Part shown: positions 18,609 to 26,583 of the stretch, piece by piece
Numbering within the stretch: the first letter of the stretch is position 1
Layout: each line of letters begins with the position of its first letter
Assembly: GCF_015354735.1 (NCBI RefSeq)
Contig: NZ_JACEFJ010000005.1
Span: 1 to 64,000 of the forward strand
DNA from: Pararhodonellum marinum
GTDB taxonomy: Bacteria; Bacteroidota; Bacteroidia; Cytophagales; Cyclobacteriaceae
Reading direction: 5' to 3'
DNA: 64,000 bases
Program-made: the position numbers and the translations under genes
The notes under the pieces: generated by a model
Told to the model about the DNA's origin: nothing
What the model saw: the letters and a program-made list of their open reading frames with translations, nothing else
Databases searched by the model: none

Positions 18609-19025
18609 TTAATTGTCCTCACCACCTTCTTCTACCACTTTGGGATAGCGGATGATCACATCAATAATACCTGAGTCTAACATCCCTAGTTCGCGTGCCG
18701 CTGCCCGGGATAAATCAATGATCCTACCTCGGCGGTAGGGACCTCTGTCATTAATCCGGACGGTAACTGATTTCCCGTTTTCCGGATTGACAACTTCTAC
18801 TTCCGTATCGAATGGCAGGGATCGGTGGGCTGCTGTAAGTTCCTGGTTTTCAAAAACCTCTCCACTCGCTGTTTTTCTACCATCAAACCTGCGTGCATAG
18901 TAGCTGGCTTTTCCTTCGACTTCTTCCATTTCGATTTCTTCTTCCTTGGGACTGCAGCATACAACAAGAAAAGACAATGTGAAAATTGAAAAAATTGTGT
19001 AAAAGACGGATTTCGATAGTTCCAT
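18609..19025 (-). CDS. RlpA-family lipoprotein (double-psi beta-barrel)
   Basis: 138 residues. A lipoprotein signal (FLVVCCS) and acidic linker (EEEIEMEEVEG) precede a DPBB domain: KASYYARRFDGRKTASGE, LTAAHRSLPFDTEVEV, VRINDRGPYRRGRIIDLSRA. RlpA proteins bind or cleave denuded peptidoglycan at the septum. The catalytic-type Asp in INDRGP is present; no SPOR domain is attached, which is common in Bacteroidota. A second RlpA protein lies at 24599, on the other side of sbcCD. Confidence 0.88.
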   Translation of the reverse strand: MELSKSVFYTIFSIFTLSFLVVCCSPKEEEIEMEEVEGKASYYARRFDGRKTASGEVFENQELTAAHRSLPFDTEVEVVNPENGKSVTVRINDRGPYRRGRIIDLSRAAARELGMLDSGIIDVIIRYPKVVEEGGEDN

Positions 19026-19326
19026 GATTTTAATATAATCAAAAATACCTACAAAATCCTCTTACTTATTCGATTACCATTAGTCCTGAAGTTAAAATAG
19101 ACATCTCCCTTCATTCCCATGATCGCGAAATGGATTTTCCGTCTATAATTTTAGCCTTGCCAGGTTTTCGCTATTCTAAATGCCTACAATGGGCAGTTTG
19201 AAGACTGCAAAGTAGTGGTCCAAGTCTGATTTAATGTCCAAAATTATCCGAAAATCCCCACGAACGAGATGGCCTTTTTCAGGGTCAATTCCAGTTTTTG
19301 ACTAACTTTGATAAAAATGAAGATGT
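19026..19326. other. Intergenic region without recognisable gene
   Basis: 301 nt of mixed sequence between an RlpA gene and decayed coding sequence. It shows short unremarkable open frames only. It may hold the promoter of the RlpA gene at its left end and of the decayed pair at its right end. Confidence 0.4.
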
Positions 19327-19526
19327 ATGAAATTTAAGTTAGACAGAACTGCCTTTCAGGCATCATCGATCTCAAAAAGATTCCGCTATGGTGAGATTTA
19401 TCAAAAAAAACATCCCAGGAATTGGTAAAGATTGCAGCCTATTTAAATAGCCTGGCTTTTGGTTATCCAATGGATAATCCACCGAAAATGGACAAATCAA
19501 AATGCAGTGTAAGAAGCCGGAAATGA
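19327..19526 (+). pseudogene. Decayed small gene partnered with a nucleotidyltransferase
   Basis: The frame starts MKFKLDRTAFQASSI and runs to YQKK, then shifts at an eight-A run (19403-19410). In the next frame it continues SQELVKIAAYLNSLAFGYPM and NPPKMDKSKCSVRSRK, ending at TGA 19524-19526. One extra A restores a single open frame. This two-part pattern (FKLDRTAF at the start, PPKMDK near the end) is a small protein of unknown role found next to minimal nucleotidyltransferases in Bacteroidota. Its stop overlaps the ATG of the next gene as ATGA. Confidence 0.65.
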
Positions 19527-19974
19527 TGGCCAATAATTTCCCCTCAGATTTTTTGGATTTTCTTCATTCATTTAATGACAATCAGGTGGATTACATCTTG
19601 GTAGAAGGTTTTCAGTGATACTCCATGGCTATCCCAGACCTACAGGAGACATGGACATTTGGGTCAGAAGATCAGTTGAAAACTATAAAAAAATACAAAG
19701 GGCCTTTGATGAATTTGGAATGCCGGTTTTTGAAATGACCGAAGAAAATTTTTTGACCCATCCAGAATGGGATGTCTATACTTTCGGAAAATCCCCAGTA
19801 GCCATAGACCTTATGCGAAATGTCAAAGGACTTGATTTTGATCAGGCATTCAGAAACGCAACTTACTTTGTACAAGTTGGAATTCCAATTCGAACCCTTT
19901 CCAAGGAAGACCTAATCAAAGCAAAATCAGCTTCAAAAAGGCCTAAGGATTTTGATGACCTTGATAATATATGA
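19523..19974 (+). pseudogene. Frameshifted nucleotidyltransferase (minimal NTase-like)
   Basis: Frame 1 opens MMANNFPSDFLDFLHSFNDN and reads VDYILVEGF, then meets a stop. At a four-T run (19609-19612) the frame must shift; one extra T gives GFSVILHGYPRPTGDMDIWV and continues to RPKDFDDLDNI. The G-F-S...D-M-D pattern is that of polymerase-beta-type nucleotidyltransferases, many of which belong to MNT/HEPN toxin-antitoxin systems. The usual GG is already EG here, so decay probably preceded any sequencing issue. A shorter GTG-initiated product from 19615 would lack the glycine loop. Confidence 0.72.
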
Positions 19975-19999
19975 TTTCCATATATCTAAATTTTCACTT

Positions 20000-22900
20000 C
20001 TAAAAAGAATACCCCACCTGACTCCCTCTCTCCGGATCCATTTCCACTTTGGCATAAACTTCGATTTCCTGCTGGAGTTCTTCCACGTGACTGATGATGC
20101 CTACAATCCTGTTTTCATGACGGAGTGATTTCAGGGTTTCAAAGACCACCCGTAGGGAATTCCTGTCCAAAGCCCCAAATCCCTCATCCAAAAAGAAAAA
20201 ACTCTGATCCGCCTGATTGAGGAATTTTACTTTTTCCGCCAAAGCCAAAGCCAAACAAAGTGAGGCCTGAAAAGTCTGTCCCCCTGAGAGTGTTTTCAGC
20301 AGCCTTCTTTTGCCACCGTTGAGGTAATCCACCACCCAAAAGGTGTTGTTGTCGTCAATTTCAAGGCTGAGGCTGTTTTTGGTCAGTTTCGAAAAACGGA
20401 GGTTGGCGGTTGCACAGAGTTCTTTGAGGTAAATGGAGCTGACATATTTGACAAAGCCACTGCCTTTGAAAAGTTTTTCCAACTCTTTGAGATCTGTTTC
20501 CCGGTTTTCCAGCAGGTGGAATTTTTCCAGCACCTGTTGCTTTTCCTTTAGTTTTGCACGGCCTTCTATGATTTGTTGGTCTAGGAGCATAAAGGTTTTT
20601 TTTATACTTTCCAATTCGGTTTTAATTTCGGCCAAAGCAAGTTTTTGCTGATCGAATTCGGAAGTATCGAAACCGGTAACCCCAGGTTCTGATTCAAGTT
20701 CAGTGATCTTGGAGGCTACAATCAACCTTCGGTCCTCATACTGTCGGATTTCTGCATCCACCTTGTCTGCATCCAAGGAATGTCCAAACAAGTCGATCAG
20801 ATCCTGCTCATGCTGAAATCCATGTTCTTGCATCAATGCCTGGTAGGTGGCGCGAAGCTCAGTCAATTTTTTTTCCGTACTTGTTGTGGAGGCTTCAAAA
20901 TGACGCAGGTTGGCCAGATTCGTGGCTTGTTTTTCCCGGAGTTCTTTGAGGGCCCTTTGTTTTCCTTCCAGTTTGAAAGCGGTTTCTTTGATGTCTTCCA
21001 ATACCTTTTGGATGGTCGCTTCAATATTATCCGGGGATTTGTCGTAGAAGGCCTGACAAAAAACCGGGTCCTTGATGGCCTCTTTCCTTGTTGCAATCGT
21101 GGTCTGTAAATTGATCAATTGTTGGTCTATCGCTGTTAACTCCTCGTTTTCCTTCTCCAATGCCTCATTCCCCTGTTCCCATTTGACCCGAAGCTGTTTG
21201 ACTTCTTTCACCAGTTTTTCTTTGTCTGAATAGGTTTTTTCAGCCGTCCCGACAAAATCCACCAAAGCTGCTTTGCCAAACAATTGCTTTTTTTCCATAC
21301 TTTTGGCCAAATCAGCCAATTTTTGGTTGAGCTGATCAAGGGTTTGTTGTTTTTGAATCCTTAGGTCATCGGTATGTTTCAGGTAGATGTTTTGGCTGGC
21401 GATTTCCTGGCTAGTCTGGTTTGCTTTTTCCAAGTCTGTTTTGACTCGACTGATTTCATCCGTCATGGCAGTCCATTCCCCTTCACTTGCCTCCGGGGAA
21501 AGGGGGAAAGGATGGGTGTCAGACCCACAAAGTGGACAGGGCACCCCTTCGACCAAGACATGGGCATGAGCTGCTAAGCCCTTTTTTTGGAGCAAAAGGT
21601 CTTTTTCATTTTCGAGTTGCTGTAATTTCTCTTTCAGATTGTAGATCCATGTTTCAAAGGATTCACCTGAGGGAAGGCTACTTCTGAGGCGGTTTAAGGA
21701 GCCATCCAAAACCTGTTTCTGTGTTTCCAACTCGGTCAATTCGGAACGAATTTCCTTCTCCTGTACCACAAATTGATCCCATTGGAGGGCTGCGTTTTTG
21801 ACTTCATTCAATTCCTGTAAATCAGGTATCTGAAAGGATTCCAGCAAGTTCTCTGATTGTTTGATCTTCTCCCAAAGTGTTTTTTGGGTAACTCTTTTCT
21901 TTTCAATGTCAGGTCGCAAAGTTGCAGCCCGTTGTGTTTCCTTCTCCACCTGCTTTAGGTGCCTCTGGATCTCAAGCACCTGTTTCAGATCCCGGATTTT
22001 GGTTTCCCTTGCCGGCCTTTGCTCTGCTTTTTCCTTGAGCACAGCTTCCTCCTCTTCCAGTTTTTGTACCTGCTCTTGGTATTGGACTTTGAATCGAGTA
22101 CAGTCTACCACACTGACCCTGAATTTTTCAAGATCGATTTCCTTCTCTTTAATTTGCTCCCAGACCGGCTTCAGGTAGGTTTTGGCTTTGAGAAAATCTT
22201 TCCAGATGGCCTTTTTCTCTTCTATTTCCTCTTGTCGGTTTTCAAGGGCTTTCCATTCCTTCTGAAAATTGATCAGTTGATCATGTTTTTGCTTCAGTTG
22301 TTCCAGTTTTTTGCAGTTGGCTTCAGTATTTTGGTACCGATTTTCCTCTTTTTCTACCTGTAGGGATGTTTCCTTGATCATCGCTGTTTTTTCTTCCAAG
22401 GCCTCTTTTGAAAATTCCTGCAACTGCTGCAAATGGGTTTCCAGCCTGATCTTATCGTCTTTGACAGCCCTTAGCAGGCTCCCGGTTTTCCCGGCAAGAT
22501 CAAAGCGTTCCAAGCCAAACAGTTCCTTCATCATGTCGGCCCTTGGTCCCGGAGTCAGGTCAACAAATTCGCGGAATTTCCCCTGAGGAATAATCACCGT
22601 TTGTTTGAAATGATCCTTTTTCATGCCCACAATGGTCTCAGCTCCTTCGGTAAGGGGAAGCAGGCCTTCAGGAGTGATTTCATAAAAAGTATGTTCGGCA
22701 GGCCGAATTTCTTCGAAATTCTTGCTGTTCCTTTTGGCACTATACCGGGCCAGGTAGGTCTTGGCGTTGTTTTTTCCGGCCTTGAATTCCAGATTGATCA
22801 AAACCTGATCACTCTGCAGGTTGAGCATGCTGTTTTTTTCTCCCCGGTCAGAGAGCCTTTCTGTACTACCATACAGTGCCAGCAGGATGGCTTCCAGAAT

Positions 22901-23029
22901 GGAGGACTTGCCACTGCCTACCGCACCGAAGATGCCAAACAATCCCGCTGCCGTCAATTGTTCGAAGTTGATGACTTGCATTTCTTTGTAAGAATACAAT
23001 CCCTGAATTTCCAGTTTTACGGGTATCAT
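20000..23029 (-). CDS. sbcC: Exonuclease SbcC (Rad50-like ATPase)
   Basis: 1009 residues. Walker A GAVGSGKSS at 35-43, long antiparallel coiled coils with a central zinc hook CPLC (about residue 497), ABC signature LSGGQTFQASLCLALAL, and Walker B FFFLDEGFGALD near the C-terminus. With SbcD it forms an ATP-dependent nuclease that opens hairpins and processes DNA ends. The start overlaps the sbcD stop by 4 nt, so the genes are coupled. Length and domain order are normal. Confidence 0.96.
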   Translation of the reverse strand: MIPVKLEIQGLYSYKEMQVINFEQLTAAGLFGIFGAVGSGKSSILEAILLALYGSTERLSDRGEKNSMLNLQSDQVLINLEFKAGKNNAKTYLARYSAKRNSKNFEEIRPAEHTFYEITPEGLLPLTEGAETIVGMKKDHFKQTVIIPQGKFREFVDLTPGPRADMMKELFGLERFDLAGKTGSLLRAVKDDKIRLETHLQQLQEFSKEALEEKTAMIKETSLQVEKEENRYQNTEANCKKLEQLKQKHDQLINFQKEWKALENRQEEIEEKKAIWKDFLKAKTYLKPVWEQIKEKEIDLEKFRVSVVDCTRFKVQYQEQVQKLEEEEAVLKEKAEQRPARETKIRDLKQVLEIQRHLKQVEKETQRAATLRPDIEKKRVTQKTLWEKIKQSENLLESFQIPDLQELNEVKNAALQWDQFVVQEKEIRSELTELETQKQVLDGSLNRLRSSLPSGESFETWIYNLKEKLQQLENEKDLLLQKKGLAAHAHVLVEGVPCPLCGSDTHPFPLSPEASEGEWTAMTDEISRVKTDLEKANQTSQEIASQNIYLKHTDDLRIQKQQTLDQLNQKLADLAKSMEKKQLFGKAALVDFVGTAEKTYSDKEKLVKEVKQLRVKWEQGNEALEKENEELTAIDQQLINLQTTIATRKEAIKDPVFCQAFYDKSPDNIEATIQKVLEDIKETAFKLEGKQRALKELREKQATNLANLRHFEASTTSTEKKLTELRATYQALMQEHGFQHEQDLIDLFGHSLDADKVDAEIRQYEDRRLIVASKITELESEPGVTGFDTSEFDQQKLALAEIKTELESIKKTFMLLDQQIIEGRAKLKEKQQVLEKFHLLENRETDLKELEKLFKGSGFVKYVSSIYLKELCATANLRFSKLTKNSLSLEIDDNNTFWVVDYLNGGKRRLLKTLSGGQTFQASLCLALALAEKVKFLNQADQSFFFLDEGFGALDRNSLRVVFETLKSLRHENRIVGIISHVEELQQEIEVYAKVEMDPERGSQVGYSF

Positions 23030-24255
23030 ATTGGCTGGTTTTGGCTGATGACTTCCTTAAAAATCCCCAAAAGGGTTTCATTTGGCTCGACCCCTTTCTC
23101 ACTTTTGTAATACAGCTGAAACAGGCTGAGCATGTCTTTCTCAAGGTCCTCGACTTTCAGGCTCAGGCTTTCTTGGTCTTTCGGCTGTAGGATTTGAGGA
23201 ATCAGGTTGATAATACCGTCATGGGCCTGCATGATGGCCCTTCTTGTGGGGGCATCAATGGAGTGCTCAGTCACAAAGGTGATTTCCACGAAGCAATACT
23301 GATTTTCTGCAAGCCATTGCAGGGCAGCCGGAAGTTCATCGAACTTTTTTCGGCACAAAGGTCTTCCGGATTGTAAAGGAATGGGTTTGAAATCCACAGG
23401 TTTTCCGGGACTTGCTTTGATCAAGACCACTTGCTTTTGCTGATCTGCCTCACTGAATGAATAAGCTAGCGGTGAACTTGCATACACCACTGGAAATGGA
23501 TTCAGTCCTACGGCATGGTATCGGTGTAGGTGACCCAAGGCAGCATACTGAAGTTGCTCGGGGAGGTGATGGGTGTACAAGGCCTGCGTACCGCCAACAT
23601 GAAGGATTGGCCTTTCACTTTCAGGTTCGGGTTCCGGTTTTTCTCCCGCTTTGACAAAAAAGAAATGGCCTAAAAAGAGGTTGACCCCATGCTGATCGCA
23701 ATATTGGTCTGCGAGACTTTTCCATTTTGCCTGCATAAGCTCACGGAATTCCGTTTCTCTGTCCCCTTCACCCAGATAGGTTCTGAGCAAAACCTCATTG
23801 GCATAAGGGCTAAGCAGCAGGCGAATGGGGAAATCATGGTTGGCTAACTTCAGTTCCACAAAACCGGGGGCAGAAGCAAGGATTTCCAGGCCATTCTCAA
23901 GTTTGCCCACAGGGATGGTGCTGTCATAGCGGCTGTAGAAAAAGATGCCCATTTCCCTGGCCAATGGATCCGGAGCTTCTATAAACTGGGTACTGTCGTG
24001 GTTTCCTGAAATGGCGATGATGGGCCTTTTTCCAAAATTGGAAAGTTTCCTTAGTGTTTTGTAAAGCAGTTCCACCGCTTCATGGTTGGGGTTGAAACTG
24101 TCAAAAATATCCCCGGCCAACAGCACCAGGTCCACTTCCTGCTCATCTGCAATCTGAATGATTTCTTCCAGAACGGCTTTTTGTTCTTCCAGGCGGGAAA
24201 ATTCCTGTAGCCTTTTTCCCAAGTGCCAGTCTGCGGTGTGGAGGATTTTGATCAT
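23026..24255 (-). CDS. sbcD: Exonuclease SbcD (Mre11-like nuclease)
   Basis: 409 residues from ATG at 24255, where the protein starts at the conserved MIKILHTADWHLGKRL; an upstream ATG at 24297 adds unrelated residues. Metallophosphoesterase motifs: DWHLG, GDIFDSFNPNHE, ISGNHDS, and later FLGHFFF and ALGHLHRYH. A C-terminal capping domain follows. It is the nuclease subunit of SbcCD, first gene of the operon. Confidence 0.95.
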   Translation of the reverse strand: MIKILHTADWHLGKRLQEFSRLEEQKAVLEEIIQIADEQEVDLVLLAGDIFDSFNPNHEAVELLYKTLRKLSNFGKRPIIAISGNHDSTQFIEAPDPLAREMGIFFYSRYDSTIPVGKLENGLEILASAPGFVELKLANHDFPIRLLLSPYANEVLLRTYLGEGDRETEFRELMQAKWKSLADQYCDQHGVNLFLGHFFFVKAGEKPEPEPESERPILHVGGTQALYTHHLPEQLQYAALGHLHRYHAVGLNPFPVVYASSPLAYSFSEADQQKQVVLIKASPGKPVDFKPIPLQSGRPLCRKKFDELPAALQWLAENQYCFVEITFVTEHSIDAPTRRAIMQAHDGIINLIPQILQPKDQESLSLKVEDLEKDMLSLFQLYYKSEKGVEPNETLLGIFKEVISQNQPI

Positions 24256-24598
24256 GCTGTAGTTGGTTTTGGTGAAAGAAACCCCTCGATTTCCCAAAAA
24301 ATTAAATTTATGGCCTTAATCCCAATGAAGCAAACCGCAATTGATTTAACTTTTAGGTAAAAGGGATTTCTGATGGATTTCTCAAGCGAAGGCCTCAAAA
24401 AGCAAAGGAGATATTTAACCGGACCTCCATTTACCCAAAACATACCAAGGTTTAGAAATATGGTGGTTGCGTATTTTTTGTTTATCTTGAACTTGTTCCT
24501 AATATTTTGTTGATAAGGCTGGTTTTGCAAGTCTTTGTTGTAGAGTGATTTAAATAAAATTCAGCGGTTTTGGCATGTGAATTGTTAAAGGCAGATGC
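24256..24598. other. Divergent intergenic region of sbcDC and the second RlpA gene
   Basis: 343 nt without a supported gene. A stretch at 24382-24408 (CTCAAGCGAAGG... AGCAAAGG) resembles, at about two thirds of positions, the CACGCAAAG-type motif of the array at 16361. It may be a degenerate relative. Promoters for both directions should lie here. Confidence 0.35.
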
Positions 24599-25099
24599 AT
24601 GAAAAGACATATTTTATTTTTTGTTTTGATTGGGCTATTTGTCAGCGGAGATGTACATGCCCAGGATGAGGTAAAGGATTTCACACACTTGCTTGTGATT
24701 CAGAAAGGGACGGCCAGTTATTATGGTAAGAAGTTCCATCTCAGGCCTACGGCAAGTGGGGAGATTTTCCATATGGACAGCCTGACGGCTGCCCACAAGC
24801 ACCTGCCTTTTGGCACCCAAATCAGGGTGGTCAACCAACGGAACCAAAAGGAGGTGATCGTGACCATCAATGACCGCCTGCCCCCTTCTTCCAAAAGAGT
24901 CATAGACCTTTCCCGCGCTGCCGCATCGAAGATCAATATGGTCCAAAGCGGCTTGGCCCCGGTCACCTTAAGTCTGTTGGATTTTGAGGCCATGGAGGAA
25001 GTTTTGGCCCATTATGAAGAAGTGCCTGAAGAAATACGCCTCAGGCCATATTATGAAACGCTAGAGATTCCTCAAAGTCTGGAAAGGGAACTGCCTTAA
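24599..25099 (+). CDS. RlpA-family septal ring protein (double-psi beta-barrel)
   Basis: 166 residues with a signal peptide (1-21, GDVHAQ). The DPBB domain has GTASYYGKKFHLRPTASGE, LTAAHKHLPFGTQIRV and VTINDRLPPSSKRVIDLSRA. Compared with the paralog at 18609, INDRGP is INDRLP and the tail is longer. It probably acts on peptidoglycan in the periplasm; no SPOR domain. It is divergent from sbcDC. Confidence 0.88.
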   Translation: MKRHILFFVLIGLFVSGDVHAQDEVKDFTHLLVIQKGTASYYGKKFHLRPTASGEIFHMDSLTAAHKHLPFGTQIRVVNQRNQKEVIVTINDRLPPSSKRVIDLSRAAASKINMVQSGLAPVTLSLLDFEAMEEVLAHYEEVPEEIRLRPYYETLEIPQSLERELP

Positions 25100-25223
25100 G
25101 CGGATTGGATCATCATTTCTTTTTGAAATAACTCGGTTAAAAGTGATTATCTATGCAGCCCTTGTTGACAGATTTCTACATAAATGGCTAGAAGACCGAA
25201 GACGGAAGTAAAAATTGTAAGGG

Positions 25224-25626
25224 TTACGTTTTTGTCCAATCTTCGATTTCAATGTTTTCAAGTCGGTCAAAATCGCTAACATTTTTTTGTTACCAAGGTA
25301 AGATTGTTAAAAATAGCTGTGGAGCCAATCAATAAATCAAAGTCGTCTAAAATTTTCCCTTTGGTTTTAAGACGTGCCTTTTCTTTTGCGTAAATGTCAA
25401 GTGAAGGAAAAATAGGAATTATGTTAAACTTCGTTTGAAATGTTTCAAGGGTTTTCCTGTTCTTTACTTTATGCGTACTTTTTTCTACACCGTATTTAAG
25501 TTCAGCCATTGTAATTTCAGAAACAACGCAATTCTCAAAACCGACTTCTTCAATTTTTACATCCAAATTGAATTTTCCATTGAGAAAATACACACAGATG
25601 TTGGTATCCAAAAGATACTTTTTCAC
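25224..25626 (-). pseudogene. VapC-type PIN-domain toxin, C-terminus shifted by one base
   Basis: The open frame runs 25276-25626 (116 residues): MKKYLLDTNICVYFLNG with the first active-site Asp, ITMAELKYG with Glu, and DDFDLLIGSTA with the third acidic site. It ends prematurely LTLVTKKC. A run of seven T at 25282-25288 is one longer than needed; with six, translation continues TKNVSDFDRLENIEIEDWTK to a stop at 25224, the normal VapC ending. The three catalytic acidic positions survive, so a truncated product could keep some activity. VapC toxins cleave RNA, usually tRNA. Its start overlaps the antitoxin stop by 4 nt. Confidence 0.78.
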
Positions 25627-25868
25627 AAGTTGATTGATTTACGGCTGAACCTTCTATCTTTTTTTAAGTCATCTATAAAATCATCAGCGGATTGGTCGAG
25701 CTCCAAAGAACCAAAAAGTGATTTCCAGGAACTGTCTTTCAATTTTTTTGAATTTTTCAAAGATGTAGAGAGCTTTGCAATAAGTTCTAGTTTGTTGTTG
25801 TAACTTAAACTTTTAAGGAGTGTAAAGTAACTGTTAATAAGGGCTGTATCTATATCTGTTGTTTCCAT
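25623..25868 (-). CDS. Antitoxin partner of VapC
   Basis: 81 residues, short and charged: METTDIDTALINSYFTLLKS, then helices and a basic tail DDLKKDRRFSRKSINL. No fold is recognisable with certainty. Its position immediately upstream of the PIN toxin with a 4-nt overlap is the classical antitoxin-toxin arrangement. The central KLSTSLKNS region may help neutralise the toxin, but that is inference. If VapC is dead this gene is free to decay; it is still open. Confidence 0.68.
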   Translation of the reverse strand: METTDIDTALINSYFTLLKSLSYNNKLELIAKLSTSLKNSKKLKDSSWKSLFGSLELDQSADDFIDDLKKDRRFSRKSINL

Positions 25869-26289
25869 TTTTAATTACTTTAAGGTTTTAAATTTATAAA
25901 ATATTTTTTTGGCAAGCGTTTTTCGTTATAAATATTGTATAACAAAATCCAGTATGTGTAAATTAGAACATCATCAAAGCTGTTTCAAATATCCTTCAGC
26001 GTGCACATAAAAAAAATAAAATGCAGGTATATAGAATTCAACCTTGAGAGTTTGGGTAAACAATGTGTGTAAATTTTTTCGATTATATAGCCCGTAAAGA
26101 ACACCAAGTTAAAGTCTGCTTAGTTATATAACTGATGTTATAAAAATTTAACTAAAAAAAATCATGTAAAACTTGCTTTTTAATTTAGGGGGGGGGTAAA
26201 TTGGTTTCAAAATAAATTGATGCGCATTTTTTTATTTTTAAGGGATTCATTGTCTGCCCTACATATTGTGATAGAGACTTAAATAAATA
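25869..26289. other. AT-rich intergenic region with a nine-G tract
   Basis: 421 nt with no supported gene. Nine consecutive G at 26188-26196 lie about 100 nt upstream of the small peptide gene, in otherwise very AT-rich DNA. Such tracts can vary in length by slippage. A repeated TTATATAACTGATGTTATA-like patch near 26120 could be a weak palindrome. Confidence 0.5.
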
Positions 26290-26298
26290 ATGTCCATT

Positions 26299-26535
26299 AT
26301 GAAAAATTCTGTAAAATGTTTTGTTGCTTTTGTAGCAATTTTAATTTACTTAACCTTACCTAATTTGGCAATTTCCCAAGGACAGACACTTGGATATAGA
26401 CCAATGGAAGAGGCCTGTTGCGACCCTATAATAGCTCCTTGCAGTTTTAGAGTAAAATGTCGGATTTCTGCTAGCGATTATTGTCAAGTTGAAGGTCAAA
26501 TTCCCTGTTCTGAACCTCCGAGCATGGGTGGATAA
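26299..26535 (+). CDS. Small exported cysteine-rich peptide
   Basis: 78 residues from ATG 26299 (an ATG at 26290 adds three residues). The signal peptide is MKNSVKCFVAFVAILIYL and onwards, cleaved near AISQG. The mature part of about 50 residues has six Cys: ACCDP, APCSF, VKCRI, DYCQV, IPCSE. Even Cys number implies disulphides. I do not recognise the family. As at 10840, a propeller lipoprotein gene follows directly on the same strand (48 nt). Sequence similarity between the two peptides is not obvious, so the link is architectural. Confidence 0.62.
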   Translation: MKNSVKCFVAFVAILIYLTLPNLAISQGQTLGYRPMEEACCDPIIAPCSFRVKCRISASDYCQVEGQIPCSEPPSMGG

Positions 26536-26583
26536 TGAAAAATAGCACCTTTCAGTAAATGATGTTATTTTATTATATTCATA

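Noticed and set aside
24252-24530. Short open frame upstream of sbcD on the minus strand
   Set aside because: It is a low-complexity intergenic frame overlapping the sbcD start with no homology features.
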